From: Paracentrotus lividus
Lineage: Eukaryota; Echinodermata; Echinoidea; Camarodonta; Echinidae
DNA: 64,000 bases
Direction: 5' to 3'
Assembly (NCBI GenBank): GCA_940671915.1
Contig: CALNVZ010003426.1
Coordinates: 39,613,490 to 39,677,489, forward strand
Under the pieces are notes generated by a model. The model was not told where the DNA came from and did no database searches. It saw nothing but the letters and a program-made list of their open reading frames with translations. Position 1 is the stretch's first letter. Each line of letters begins with the position of its first letter. This document shows positions 24,875 to 35,700 of the stretch, in pieces. The translations under genes and the position numbers were made by a program.

Positions 24875-25040
24875 GACGGGTTTGAGACTTACTTGGGATG
24901 GGTTTGAGACGGGTTTGAGACGGGTTTGATACGGTATTGAAACTAGTCGCGCACGCGTCTTCAGAGTCCCTGCAACATCTCCTGAGTCTCTGAGACTTCC
25001 CATGAGTCTCTGGGACATCCCATGAGTCTCTGCAACGTTT
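24875..25040 (+). repeat. Two adjacent short tandem repeats (11-bp and 20-bp units)
   Basis: GAGACGGGTTT-type 11-bp units lie at 24875-24935. Then four 20-bp units containing CATGAGTCTCTG or CCTGAGTCTCTG start at about 24961, 24981, 25001 and 25021. A CGCGCACGCG word separates the two arrays. Confidence 0.75.
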
Positions 25041-25310
25041 CATGTTTGCATGGCAGGAAAATTGAACATGTTTAACTCTATGAGATTTTTTTTCCATCGC
25101 GAAGACATGTCACGAGTCTCAGAGTGACTGATACATGTACATCTCTGCGAACTGAGATGCCACCTTTTAGCAGGAAATAGCCCAAATGTGTCTTGATGAA
25201 CTCCTTCATGTATCAGATAAATCTTCAGGGCAACACCATGAAGGAATGTATTCAGGTACTTTAGGTAATACAACAGCAAGAGACTTTTTCTTAGGTTTTC
25301 TTGCACATTA
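25041..25310. other. No feature seen
   Basis: Unremarkable sequence with one TACATGTACATCTC word. Confidence 0.5.
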
Positions 25311-25550
25311 AAGCCCTAGTCACAAGATGATGTACGTTTTTTTTTGGAGGCCACGGGCGCTAGGTTTTTCTGAAAACGTAGCTCTATACGCTGCACTAAA
25401 GGCTGATTTTGGAGTGTCTGCGTACTCCAAAATCCGTACCGAGTCGGTACTCACCACGTACATGATGTACGAATTTCCAAATTTTGCCCACAATTTTGCA
25501 CGTAGACTGCACGCACGTGCAAGTACAACGGGATGTGACCACAGCTAAAG
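25311..25550. mobile_element. Possible foldback element with CCTAGTCACA/TGTGACC ends
   Basis: CCCTAGTCACA near 25316 and GGGATGTGACC near 25530 could be degenerate terminal inverted repeats. Inside are TTTTGGAGT/ACTCCAAAA and GTACGT/ACGTAC words in hairpin arrangement. The assignment is tentative. Confidence 0.35.
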
Positions 25551-27249
25551 AGAACCGTACCATCTTTATTTGGGAATGATACCCATGTCTGAGGGAGCTA
25601 CAGGGCAAGTGCTCAGATGTGCTGAGATGGGGGCAATTCTTTGGAATTCAGGACCCGATATCCCAAAATCCCAAATTTTAACCTGGTACACGTACTTCTC
25701 CGTCTTTGTGGAAGTGTAATATCTATGGCATAGAGAAAGGAAGCTCTAAGGAAATAAACCACCTGGGACAGGTGCTCGAAGGTTTTAAAGGGATGCAGTA
25801 ACATTGAATGATATTCAAATCACATTTTATTTGATTTAGCTTATTTTGCTAACATAATTATAATGATAATTCAAAATTGCAAGCTAATTGCTTGCTTTAC
25901 CTTCAAGATATCAATGATTTCATACTCAAATTTTATAAACCATCCCCGAATGGTTTATAAAACCATGTGCTTTTCCACATAGCACACCATACACCCATTT
26001 CCTGTTGTATAGTCCCCGTCCCTAGCGGCCTGCTGAGCTAGCAAAAGAGGGTACTGGTGTTCGGCTGTATGCTTGGCATTGTTTGTTACACTGTTTTAAG
26101 GTAGTTAATGACTTCCATTTGATCTGAAACTTTCAGTAGTTTGTTTTTACTGTTGGAACAATACAATTTTATTACATGTAATCTTGATCTAATTGCTTTT
26201 GTTTTTGAAAATTACCCAGTCCCTTTCAAGGGATCAACCATCAACACATGATTTGAAGGTGATTGCAGGTACGCAAGAAGGTTGCCTAAACCATAATGCA
26301 AGAACACTACCTGGCACTCTGAGACTCATCACCGATCTTGAATCACTTTCAATCCATTCTGTACTTTGATTCAACCAAAACACAATGTGCAAACCATCTC
26401 CATTCCTTGATATGGACTTCTACAATAAAGGAAGTCACTCAAAAACCCAATAAATATCCATTTGAAGGCCAGATTTTTTTTTTTTAATGTGGAGCCCTAT
26501 ATCTATGGTCATCATTGCATGAGGCTGTCAGAATCCTACTTGATAACTTGTCCCCATCTTCTTTCTTTCAAACAAAATTCTCATGATATATCTCTGATGG
26601 TCACATAGAATTGACCTTTTCATCAACTGCTTTCCCACATCACAGATATCTCTAGCCTCTTCTTCGTCCAAAATTGGGTAACTTGATGCAAAATTGCAAA
26701 ATTCTTTTTCCCTCGTCGAAAACTTTACCCTTACCCCAAAATAGCGCATAATCATTGCACTTCCGTAGATGCCCTGACTGATTCAATGTGGCAGCAAGTC
26801 ACAATCAATTGGCATCAACGACAAGCTGTGGCTTGTTAACAGAGAATGACAGTAGCTTGACAGCTCTGCCAAAACAGAGATTCAAGCCTTTTTTGTGACT
26901 CAGGGATGAGTTTTCCATGAATATTTGGGCTTGTGTTGGGGGCTCTCAAGCACCTTGTTTGTAAACTTTCTATTTCTTCATGCCCCTCTCCCCTTGCTCA
27001 GTCTCTATTTTTTTCTTCTTTGTTCTACATGTAATGTAATCTTTTTGGATCTCACCAAGCACCTATAGGCCTAAACTTTTCAATAATGCACCTTTCCTTC
27101 AAGTTTCAAGAGCTAGCTACCCATACACATTAGGTCTACGTGTAAGCCTATTTCTTGCTCTCTCTCTAATTCGGGCTACCTGCAATACAAAAATTGATCG
27201 ATATTGTTCAATATTATCGATATCATCACCAAATTACACGGATCAAAGG
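25551..27249. other. No gene seen; one hairpin and one higher-complexity patch
   Basis: Mostly AT-rich DNA. A perfect 13-bp hairpin lies at 25931-25962. At 26755-26960 the sequence is less repetitive, with several TGACAG and CAATCAATT words. No convincing open frame. Confidence 0.5.
25931..25962. other. Perfect 13-bp hairpin with 6-base loop
   Basis: TTTTATAAACCAT (25931-25943) and ATGGTTTATAAAA (25950-25962) are exact complements around the loop CCCCGA. Confidence 0.8.
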
Positions 27250-27252
27250 TCA

Positions 27253-27605
27253 AATCGTTGACAGCTCAACTTCCGCTAGGTGCAACAGCATGCATAACCA
27301 CCATTGGCTGAAATTCCTAGTTGTTTTTACCTTAAAATTGTACCATTATCGGAGACCTAAGGTGCGCTGAATTTCATATACATACGTCCTACCTATGTTT
27401 TTGATAGGCCGATTGAAAAAAAGAAAGAAATTTGACTAAACGAATTCCTATCAATGCAAGCCAAATGCAGAATGTCTTGTTCCCTATGATCGACAAATTT
27501 GCTAGATTACTAGTAGGCCTATGCGTACTAGTTATTTACAATGTAATACGCACGCACACAGCTAGCCGTGCTTGCAGATTTTGAGCCGGAAGTTGAGTTG
27601 TCAAC
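27253..27605. mobile_element. Candidate element with TCGTTGACARCTCAACTTCCG inverted ends
   Basis: TCGTTGACAGCTCAACTTCC at about 27256 is matched in reverse by GGAAGTTGAGTTGTCAACGA at about 27583-27603, with one mismatch in 20. The interior is AT-rich, has a poly(A) patch, and is otherwise non-coding. Confidence 0.5.
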
Positions 27606-28097
27606 GATATTGAGATGCATGTTGGGTAATCTAACGTACTGGCACTATATCAGGTCGCTCGAATTGTTTTATCTACATTTGCAATATTTCCTCTATAGGG
27701 TTGGGGTTGCGATACTACATGGGTCTTAAAAGGTTTAGGCTACATTGTAGGTAGGCTTTGTTGTAGTGTTAAGTTTCGGCTTGAAGTTAGTCATTAGATT
27801 CAGAATTACGGCAGTTCAATTGTCGCTGAAGCAAATGTCATGGAATTGCACTACATGTACATGTACATGTACTGCCAGCTTCATAATATTTTGCTTATAT
27901 TTTCATATTTTTCCTTTTGGGTGCGAGCACCTTAGGAATTCTAAAACTGACCATACTACCCTACATGTTAGCCCTGCTTCAGCCTTCTTTTGCATCGACT
28001 GTCTTGCTCACTAACATTTTCCTTAGCCTCTCCCTCATTAATATCTAGATGCATTGTTTTGGAGAATATAAACCACAAAAAAAGGTCTAGAAACGTT
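27606..28097. other. No feature seen
   Basis: Mixed sequence with an ACATGTACATGTACATGTA run near 27855. Confidence 0.5.
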
Positions 28098-28142
28098 TCT
28101 TTTCTCTCTTTCTCTCTTTATCTCTCTCTCTCACTCTCTTTA

Positions 28143-28181
<39 letters not shown>

Positions 28182-28208
28182 ATCTCTCTCACTTTCTCTT
28201 TCTCTCTC
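28098..28208 (+). repeat. CT-rich microsatellite
   Basis: Almost pure (CT)n with occasional A or TT interruptions. Frames reading Ser-Leu repeats across it are artefacts. Confidence 0.95.
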
Positions 28209-29060
28209 GTCCTTAAATAAATTTTCATTATATCCTTCTTAATTCTATAATACTTTCAAACTTTGGGAACTTTCCAATTTATACCATCCCCTTGATCACT
28301 CTAGCTTTTCCCTAATCTTTGTTTCTGTCAATTGTTCTCTATTCTTTTTTCTTTGTTTTTTTCTATCCTTTTCATAGTTCTAAACTTGATCCAAAGGTCT
28401 TCAAAATGAGAAAAAAAAACAACAGCAGTACAGCAAGCCTTGTCAAATACATTTAGGATGCTTGTCACTTCGAACAGTACACCATTTTTTTTTATGAGCC
28501 AGCAAGAAGAGAGAGACATAAACCAGACTGGATCTAATTTAAAAGCGCAACCCTCACACAGCCTGGATATATTTGACTGAATGCTGCCCTCTGGATGTAT
28601 GTACTAAATATCTTCAGGGTAAAATGTTGTCATGGTAATTACAATGTTGCAGTAAATACAGTCCTTTTGAGGGTTTCAGGTATGGAATTTTCCTCTGCTG
28701 TCAGTATGTTTCCACAGATTTAAAAACTTGTGTTCGATAATGTCATGCTGACACTGAGACTATTTGTAAAGACTTTTTAATACTTGGGGAAGGGGATGAT
28801 TCTCAGCAGACACTCGTCCACTTACCCCAGGACCTCCTCTCAAAAAAGTATTCAGTTATTAATTTCCTTTTTTAAATTGCCTATCCATATACATAAAGGG
28901 CCTACATTTTTGGTACCTTACTGCAGCACCCTTGTGGACACTACTTTGCTATTACCCCCACCCCACAACAAATCTACCCTACAATGTATGTACAGGTTGT
29001 GTCAACAAAAAAAAGGTACAGTCCGGGAAAAAATCATTAAGGTATGAAATCTTTTGATAT
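28209..29060. other. No feature seen
   Basis: AT-rich sequence, short C runs near 28960. No gene evidence. Confidence 0.5.
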
Positions 29061-29069
29061 ATAATGTTA

Positions 29070-29300
29070 GTTCAGATTCTGAACGTTTTATAGGTACACA
29101 TACCCCCGAACGTGAACACCCTCACACTAGCACGCGCGCATCGCACACGTGCTGCCTTCCCCGGCTAGGTTTCAATACAAACGGACACGCGCTATATGTG
29201 TACCTGTTCATATCTCGACGACGGGCCGGGGAGGGGACTAGTATAATGTGTGTTTGTGGTATCAAATTAAAGCCAAAAGACTTTTCTTGCTGATGCGCTT
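29070..29300. repeat. GC-rich patch, possible dispersed repeat
   Basis: This patch has many CpG and CACGCGC words within AT-rich surroundings, with GGTACACATA near its left edge and ATGTGTACCT further right (about 29193-29203). A 79-codon frame at 29054-29293 has no recognisable domain. It may be an old mobile element fragment, which I cannot confirm without a second copy in the window. Confidence 0.25.
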
Positions 29301-31059
29301 TGTCCTGTATATTTTGCCTTTGTAAAACAAAAGTTATGCTAAGTTTTGTGCGAAGAAGAACAAATCAAAATTATGCAAGACTATTGTTCTGGAGGGCCTA
29401 ATTCACGGTCATTATGCGAAATCATACACAAAGGCATGGGACGGCGTGTGAAAAACAGGATTTTTCTTTATTGTAGAAAATTAGTCATATCTAAAAAAAT
29501 ACTACACCAAATGTGATGAAAAAAAATTGCAGAAGAAAGTCTGATTTTCCTGCTTTATGAAAATACCAAACAATACCAGGTTGTTATTAATCTTCATATT
29601 ATAAAAAAAAATGTTTTCCAACAAACAACTGTATCATTTTATTTGACACAGACTGTACATGTACATTGAACAAATTTCCAAGCAAAGAAAATTACATGTA
29701 AATGTACATGTTGATTGGGTAGGCTCTAAAGGGGGTGGGGCAGGTGGAGCACGGGGTGTGTACACACTGTATATATTTTAGGTTGCCTCAGCCCTTGTCT
29801 ATCGTTTGGTTTGGACCATTTTGTTTGTTCATGTCTGATCGATAGCAAAGAGCCTACCTAGTATTGATGCTTGGCAAGGCTGCTACAGAGAAAGGTTACT
29901 TGATGTCAAGACTTGCAACTCAACTAACCCTCATTCACACAAGTAACCAAAAACGATTGTATACGAAAGTGAGATTTGTAGGAAATTCCACATGTAAAAG
30001 ATTACAAGTACATTTTAATATGTTTAGGAGTCGTAAAATATATTATGTATTTTTTTAATTAAAGAAAAGAAATATTTAGCAAAAAACATGTAGGCCTACA
30101 GATTAATTATTAATTTTGGGGGTCTAAATGTTGCAAGGGGAAAAATAAGAAGTAAATTAAAAAAAACAAAAAAAAAAACAAGAATCATGTATAAGATGAT
30201 ACATAAGAGATGTTTTCAGAGAAAAGGGTAACATCAACAGCAAGCTACACAGTAGCAGTATCACAACAAGTTCAATTACGACCCTTTTATTGCAGGCTAT
30301 ACTTCAGTTCCAGGAAAAAGGAGTTTTAAAAAATGTGCCTTCCATGTTTATGACTACATTGTACTTTTAGGCCTACATGTTCGTGACTGATATTTTCACA
30401 AATGAAAATGTTCTGCATCCTATCTCTATAAATCATTTAAAATGCAGGCAATTTCGAAATTAAAACAAACAAGAAGAAGATTGGTGAGAGATAAAAGTTG
30501 ATGTACACATACATGTACATTGTACATGTGTACACGTACCTCTTGTTTGGTAGAAAGGTAGAAGGGGTGTCATATCACATTAGCAAAAAAAGAAACTATT
30601 ACATGTAGCTAAGAAATGAATTGAATTGATAATATCAAAACTGACAAAAAGTCCTTTTCTTTTCCAATAAAATTCTTATAAATATCTTGACCAAGGACAT
30701 CAACCCTAAAATACACCTCCAACCCCGCTCCCCCCCCCCTCCTCCCATTCGTACATCTAAACTTTTGCATCTAGATATTTTCCAATATGAATTAGCACAT
30801 ACGTGTATGACATTTAGCCTCAATTTCTGGTCACATACATTCCACTAACCTTTGTTGAAGTTCTTGGATGGAAAAATTGGGGCCATGCAACTATTGAAAC
30901 AGATGGATTAATGTGGAAAAATGTCATTCCAGTTTCCTTTTTCTTCATACATGTAACTAGAGTTTATGCTGAAGCTGGCTACATATAAAACATATCTGAC
31001 CATTTCGTCCAAGCCTAAAAACATGAGAGTACAGGCCAATTGTATCTAATCAGCACAAT
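29301..31059. other. No feature seen
   Basis: AT-rich with A runs, a palindromic ACATGTACATTGTACATGT stretch near 30512 and a C run near 30730. No gene. Confidence 0.5.
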
Positions 31060-31345
31060 TTATCCAGCCCTTCCGCCTGCCGCAAACAAAACGTCCACTT
31101 GCATCAATTACGCCCTTCGCCATCGTCACTGCCCCTCAGCGAAAAGGAGCACTTTGTTTGTGTATGTCAAGAGACGGACCACTTCATTAAACTCATTCAA
31201 GACATGATGCGGAGCGGTCGTACAGTCGGCGACCATTGAGGGGGCTAATTTAGAAAGGCCGACAATCATAGATCAGCGGAAGGGGGCTGTCAGGCGCGTG
31301 CTCTCATGTTTAAGCGATTGGCGCACGATGGACTTGTGATGGGTG
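31060..31345. promoter_or_regulatory. Compositionally distinct, non-repetitive block: candidate conserved regulatory element
   Basis: About 280 bp of near 50% GC, high-complexity sequence with many CpGs sits in AT-rich DNA. It has no open frame and no internal repeat. Words such as CAATTACG and GCTAATTTAG are homeodomain-like. This profile is typical of deeply conserved non-coding DNA, but conservation cannot be judged from one genome. Confidence 0.3.
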
Positions 31346-31444
31346 TTTTGTGGTTAATAGGAAACATGGAAAGGAATTTTTCAAATAAAACAGCGACAAG
31401 TTTGAACTTTTGAAAATGAACATAATCCCTATCTAAGGATTGTA

Positions 31445-31560
31445 AGTAGGGACCAATCGATGTTTAGATTTAAATCCCAAAGATTTGAATTTTAGTCCTT
31501 ATTGATTTTCATTTATACCACTCAGATTCATCTAAATCCAGACATCGATTGGTCCCTACT
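31445..31560. mobile_element. 116-bp hairpin MITE
   Basis: AGTAGGGACCAATCGATGT at the left end is exactly complementary to the right end (31542-31560). The stem continues imperfectly through TTAGATTTA/TCTAAATCC. It is very short, with no coding capacity. Confidence 0.7.
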
Positions 31561-31640
31561 ACGATCCTCCAAGATTTATTTTCAAACCATGTAATTCAGA
31601 GTGTACATACTGCACAGATTGACAAACTTAGGCTACAAAA

Positions 31641-31770
31641 TGCTTTAATAATAATAACAATATTTGCAATTTATATAGCACCTAATATGAAACAATTTCA
31701 TCTCTAAGCGCTTTACAATTATTATTACCCCGGTCATCGGATGCTTGTAAGTCTTTCTGACACTATAACC
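31641..31770. repeat. TTTATATAGC-type dispersed repeat, copy 1
   Basis: AATAATAATAACAATATTTGC, then TTTATATAGCACCTAATATG, then CTAAGCGCTTTACA and a CCCCGGTCATCGG stretch. It shares its opening and its TTTATATAGC core with 48508-48660. Such segments are common as retroelement 3' ends or SINE-like repeats in marine animals. The class is not certain. Confidence 0.5.
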
Positions 31771-32483
31771 ATTTGATCAAGCATCTGCAGACTACATTCA
31801 ATGTATTAATTTTTTTTTTTTTTACCCTGGTGACTTGTAGAAAGGCATAGGCACACTTGAATCGTGTAATGAACAGGAGAAGAGCGGGTAAAGCATTTTA
31901 TTCCAGGAAGATTATTAAGATAATGGCCGAATCTCACAACGTAAAAACACAATCATGAATGTTAAAGGGTAGCCCTCATTGACGTTGAAAGTCAATACAC
32001 CTTTCAAGATCACAACCATATCAGGTGAAAGGCCTCCAAATATTGATTCTGGGAAAAAGGAAAAGGCGCCTTCATGAATACATTACAGGACATTCATGAA
32101 TATTCAACAGGTATCCCGGTTGGAGCAAAGAAGTATAAAAAAAACCTTGCTCAAGATAAAAGTAACACCAGACATTAAACTAAAGGCAAATTTTAGGGCT
32201 TGTCAGAGAAAAAAAAATAGATGCCTACACGTAGGCTACATGCCTTCTCAGAGCTTAACACTAAAGCAAGTTCAACTGAAAAGCTGTGCTGTTGTACATG
32301 TAAATTACAAATCATTATCTGTGATAGTGCTTCATATATTTTTAAAAAACGCTATCCCTTAACACAATCATGCAAATGAAATTGGTGCTTTTTTTTTTTT
32401 TAATTGCTCCTAACTTACGGACAAAACCCAAGGTTCAAAGGGTTAGAATTGGATTTAGATATTGCATAAATAGGCATGTAGGC
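31771..32483. other. No feature seen
   Basis: AT-rich sequence with poly(T) runs. No gene. Confidence 0.5.
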
Positions 32484-33558
32484 TACACTGTAAAAAAAAT
32501 ACCGTCATATTTACTTAATTCAATTATGTTAAGAAACTGCCTTAATTTGTTCGAGTATTAACAACTCCATGCTATTTTAAGTATGTTCTACTGAAAATGA
32601 TATGAAGTTATTATTACTTGATTAAATAGAGTAAACTTGATTCAATTGAGTAAAAGAATATTTTTTAAAAATGGGGGGAGGGGACTTTCTAAGCACGAAA
32701 GTCCACTGACATCATTTCAACCTACGTGTTTAAACCAAATATCAGACTTCATTTTGTCACTTACCTGTAATTGATAAGGTACTGGTATTTATATTTATAT
32801 CTCAAAGAGTGCATCCTAACAAATACAACAGTGAGACTTCCTAAAACCACAAAACAAAACAAAAATTTCAGTTGAGTTGCTGTTAAATGTTGGTCTTTCT
32901 TTGCTTCAAAAAAAATTTGAAATTTTTTGCACACCTTAATCCAAACAATTTCAAGCACAAATATATATGACAGTTATCTAAAATTTTGAACATTTACTGT
33001 AAACGTGGAAATATTCGCGGTACATTTATTTTCGCGGATTTCGCGCAAAGATCGTACGGCGCGAATTTAAAAACATGCGAATATATGAGCATGATTTCTT
33101 ATGCACGCTTTGAATGGGGTTAGTTGCGTTTGTACATAAATCCAGCGCGAATTTAAAAACCCGCAAATATATTTTGCGGCCTCTAAGCGCGAAAAATTAA
33201 TCGCGCGAAAATAACAGCGAATACAGTACTTGCTCGTAATGAATATTCATGTATTATGTAAATATGGCGTTAATTGAAAAAAATAAGTACATTCAACTTT
33301 GTTTTTTAAGTAATAAGTATTTAAAAAATGTGCTTAATTGAAGTTAAATTTACCTAATCAAAGCAAGTTAGAATTACTTGAATTTTCCTAAATGTATTTT
33401 GTACCTTTAAAAAAATGAGTAAATTCAACGACACTTAAATTTTGAGTTAGCAAGACTTAATTTAAAATTTTAAATTTTAATTTTGTCTTTTTAAAGTTAA
33501 ATCTACGTAAGAAAATCATGGAATAATTACAAAGGAGCATATTATTTTTTACAGTGTA
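32484..33558. mobile_element. 1.1-kb TA-flanked non-autonomous DNA element, CACTGTAAAAAA ends
   Basis: TACACTGTAAAAAA (32484-32497) and TTTTTTACAGTGTA (33545-33558) are perfect 14-bp inverted repeats. If TA is taken as the target duplication, the termini are CACTGTAAAAAA, as in Tc1/mariner-like elements. Internal TTACTTGATT/AATCAAG words make the arms partly complementary. There is no transposase. A second element is inserted at 32995-33228. Confidence 0.72.
32995..33228. mobile_element. Nested palindromic MITE with TACTGTA ends and CGCGAA words
   Basis: TACTGTAAACG at the left and CGAATACAGTA at the right bound 234 bp. The arms repeat ATATTCGCGG, TTTCGCGC and GCGCGAATTTAAAAAC in both orientations. 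It has clear CpG richness against an AT-rich host. Related copies are at 40688-40905 and, as a fragment, at 43138-43215. It lies inside 32484-33558 and is therefore the younger insertion. Confidence 0.75.
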
Positions 33559-34384
33559 TGCATATTTCATCCTGTAATTATCTTGTCAAAGTATTTTTTG
33601 TCAAAAGTTAACCAAAGGCAGAGTGTAATAGTACAAATCTAGCAAAAAAAGCCTTGATGCTGTTCAGGATCATCCACAAAGAAAACCAAAATGCAGCTGC
33701 CGTAATTGCTAACCAAAACTGGGTCGCAACACAGATATATTTCAGTCCATCCTTTCAACAAATGGGTCAACTAATTCTGTTACTTAACGGTCAAAAGTAT
33801 CTTATTCATTGCAAAGTAAAATTTTAGAGCTGTAATAGGAACAAAAAGTTGGATATGTCACAATTCATGACTAGCATCGAGACTACACCCCATTATTGTA
33901 TCATATTGATTGAACATAGGCCCTTTCAGCCAGGAATGAAAAATATTAAGTTGACTTTAAAAATCATCTTCATCCCTTGACTTAACATTGAACCTAACCC
34001 AAATTATTTTACAATGTAACTGTTCCACTTTTATTGAAATTGAAGAGGATTCGATGAAGCCTGTTCCAAAGCTTTTGAAGAGCAGATGAGAAAGCTGCAC
34101 TAAAGCCGCATTATTCCACATTGTACATTTTTGTTGAGGAAATGTTTATAGAAAATCATCTTTTTATTACTGAATCGTGTGAATGATTTGTACCTTCAGA
34201 TTTCAGTATGTTTCCGCTTGAACTTTTATGCAGGTACATGTCTAAGAATAGACACAGAAATCGTGTCAATAGACACGTAAATGTAAGTACACATAAAGGT
34301 TAAGATTCATAGCATTTCATTCATCATCCTTTGTGTAAAACAAAGATCCATTATAAATGATGTGATCAATGATCACAGACTCAC
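33559..34384. other. No feature seen
   Basis: AT-rich sequence without repeats or open frames of note. Confidence 0.5.
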
Positions 34385-34750
34385 CAGATAATTTTCACAT
34401 TCAAATATCTTAGTAGATTCTTAGACCACGGTTCAAACGATTAATGGATGTGTGTGAACAGCCCTGGTGTGAAGTTATACACATGTAACACCATTGAATA
34501 AAGTATAGAGGGAGTTTCTGACCACTGAAAGATACCAAGTTTCATGGCCTATTGACCACCAGAAATCAATCCCAAGACTGACCAGATAACAATGTGTTCA
34601 CACATTCTTATTCTCAGACCACGGTTCAAACAATTGTTAATAGATGTGTGTAAACTTAACACCATTGAGTAAAGTACAGAGGGAATCTCTAACCTCTCTG
34701 AGACTGATCAAGTTTCATGGCCTATTGACCAGCAGAAATCAATCCTGAAC
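34385..34750 (+). repeat. Tandem duplication with about 193-bp period
   Basis: ACCACGGTTCAAAC begins at 34425 and again at 34618. Both are followed by GATGTGTGT, ACACCATTGA, AAAGTA and CAAGTTTCATGGCCTATTGA. The two units are diverged by substitutions and a deletion, so this duplication is old and biological. Confidence 0.8.
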
Positions 34751-34971
34751 TTCACTGGTCAGCAGGATGAAAGTGACCACTAGAAGGATTATAGCCTTGC
34801 TCAAGCAGGCAATAAATTGATTTCATACCCCCCCCCCCCGCCCCAACACCGTGTTAACCATTTTTCAGTACAAGCATGATTTTTTTTTTCTTCACACTTT
34901 ACTCCAGCTTCATTCATGTAGACCTACAAATGTACAAGTAACCAATATCTGGACATGGCAGAATATAGGCT

Positions 34972-35246
34972 TAACCTTTTCGTATTGACCTCTTCCCCCT
35001 TGAAGTTAAGCTGAAAAAGGCATTACCCGCTAAAATTTTTTGTTAAATGAAACAATATTTTCCTTACCTCACTTAACTTCCACACTTGCCCGGAAGTTAC
35101 ATGTAAGCAGGGAAACTGGTTACCCACTTAAAGTTTTTCAACATGAAACAGGTATATTTTTCTTCCTCGGTAAAGTGCGGAAGTCGGAAAATTACCTGTT
35201 AAACTTGAATGGGTAAAATGGAAGAGGTCGATATGAAACGGGTATA
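34972..35246. mobile_element. Foldback element, TTTCRTATTGACCTCTTCC ends
   Basis: The left end TTTTCGTATTGACCTCTTCC pairs with the right end GGAAGAGGTCGATATGAAAC. CTTAACTTCC, CCCGGAAGTTAC and GCGGAAGTCGG words recur inside. About 275 bp and non-coding. Confidence 0.65.
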
Positions 35247-35454
35247 ATCAGACGGTGAGGGGGGTGGGGGGTCACCAACTTTAAGTCATTTTTTAAGTTA
35301 CAAATTAATTTACATACAATGACTTGAACATGTTCTTGGTTGCTATACTAATTACATAAATCATTTAGCACAAGAACTGATCACCAGTCTTTTATAAAGT
35401 CATTAATAGAATCATGGTCTGAGCATTTCCTTACCCATCATCATATCAGTATCT

Positions 35455-35700
35455 AAAGAGGACATCGTAGAATCGCACATGACGAGAATACGATCACTTC
35501 CCTACGGCAACTGTCGGCGAGGCAATTTCGGGTTCGTTCCCTTGACGACGGAATCTACTCGGCCTGGCGAGAACTGAGCTGGTCATGTGATAGAAAAGAT
35601 GTCACAGGTCGTAGAATGTTCGAGACGACGACGATGTGCTGGTCGTCACGGATACCTCAAGCCTCGTTTACAGCGAGAGATACCAATTGTGTAACCTGAG
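35455..35700. promoter_or_regulatory. GC-richer non-repetitive block, candidate exon or regulatory DNA
   Basis: CpG-rich and complex (GACGACG, TCGGCGAGG and TCGTCACGG words) between AT-rich flanks. No frame is open across it. It ends near AACCTGAG. It could be a 5' untranslated exon or enhancer. No decisive splice or start signal is visible. Confidence 0.25.
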
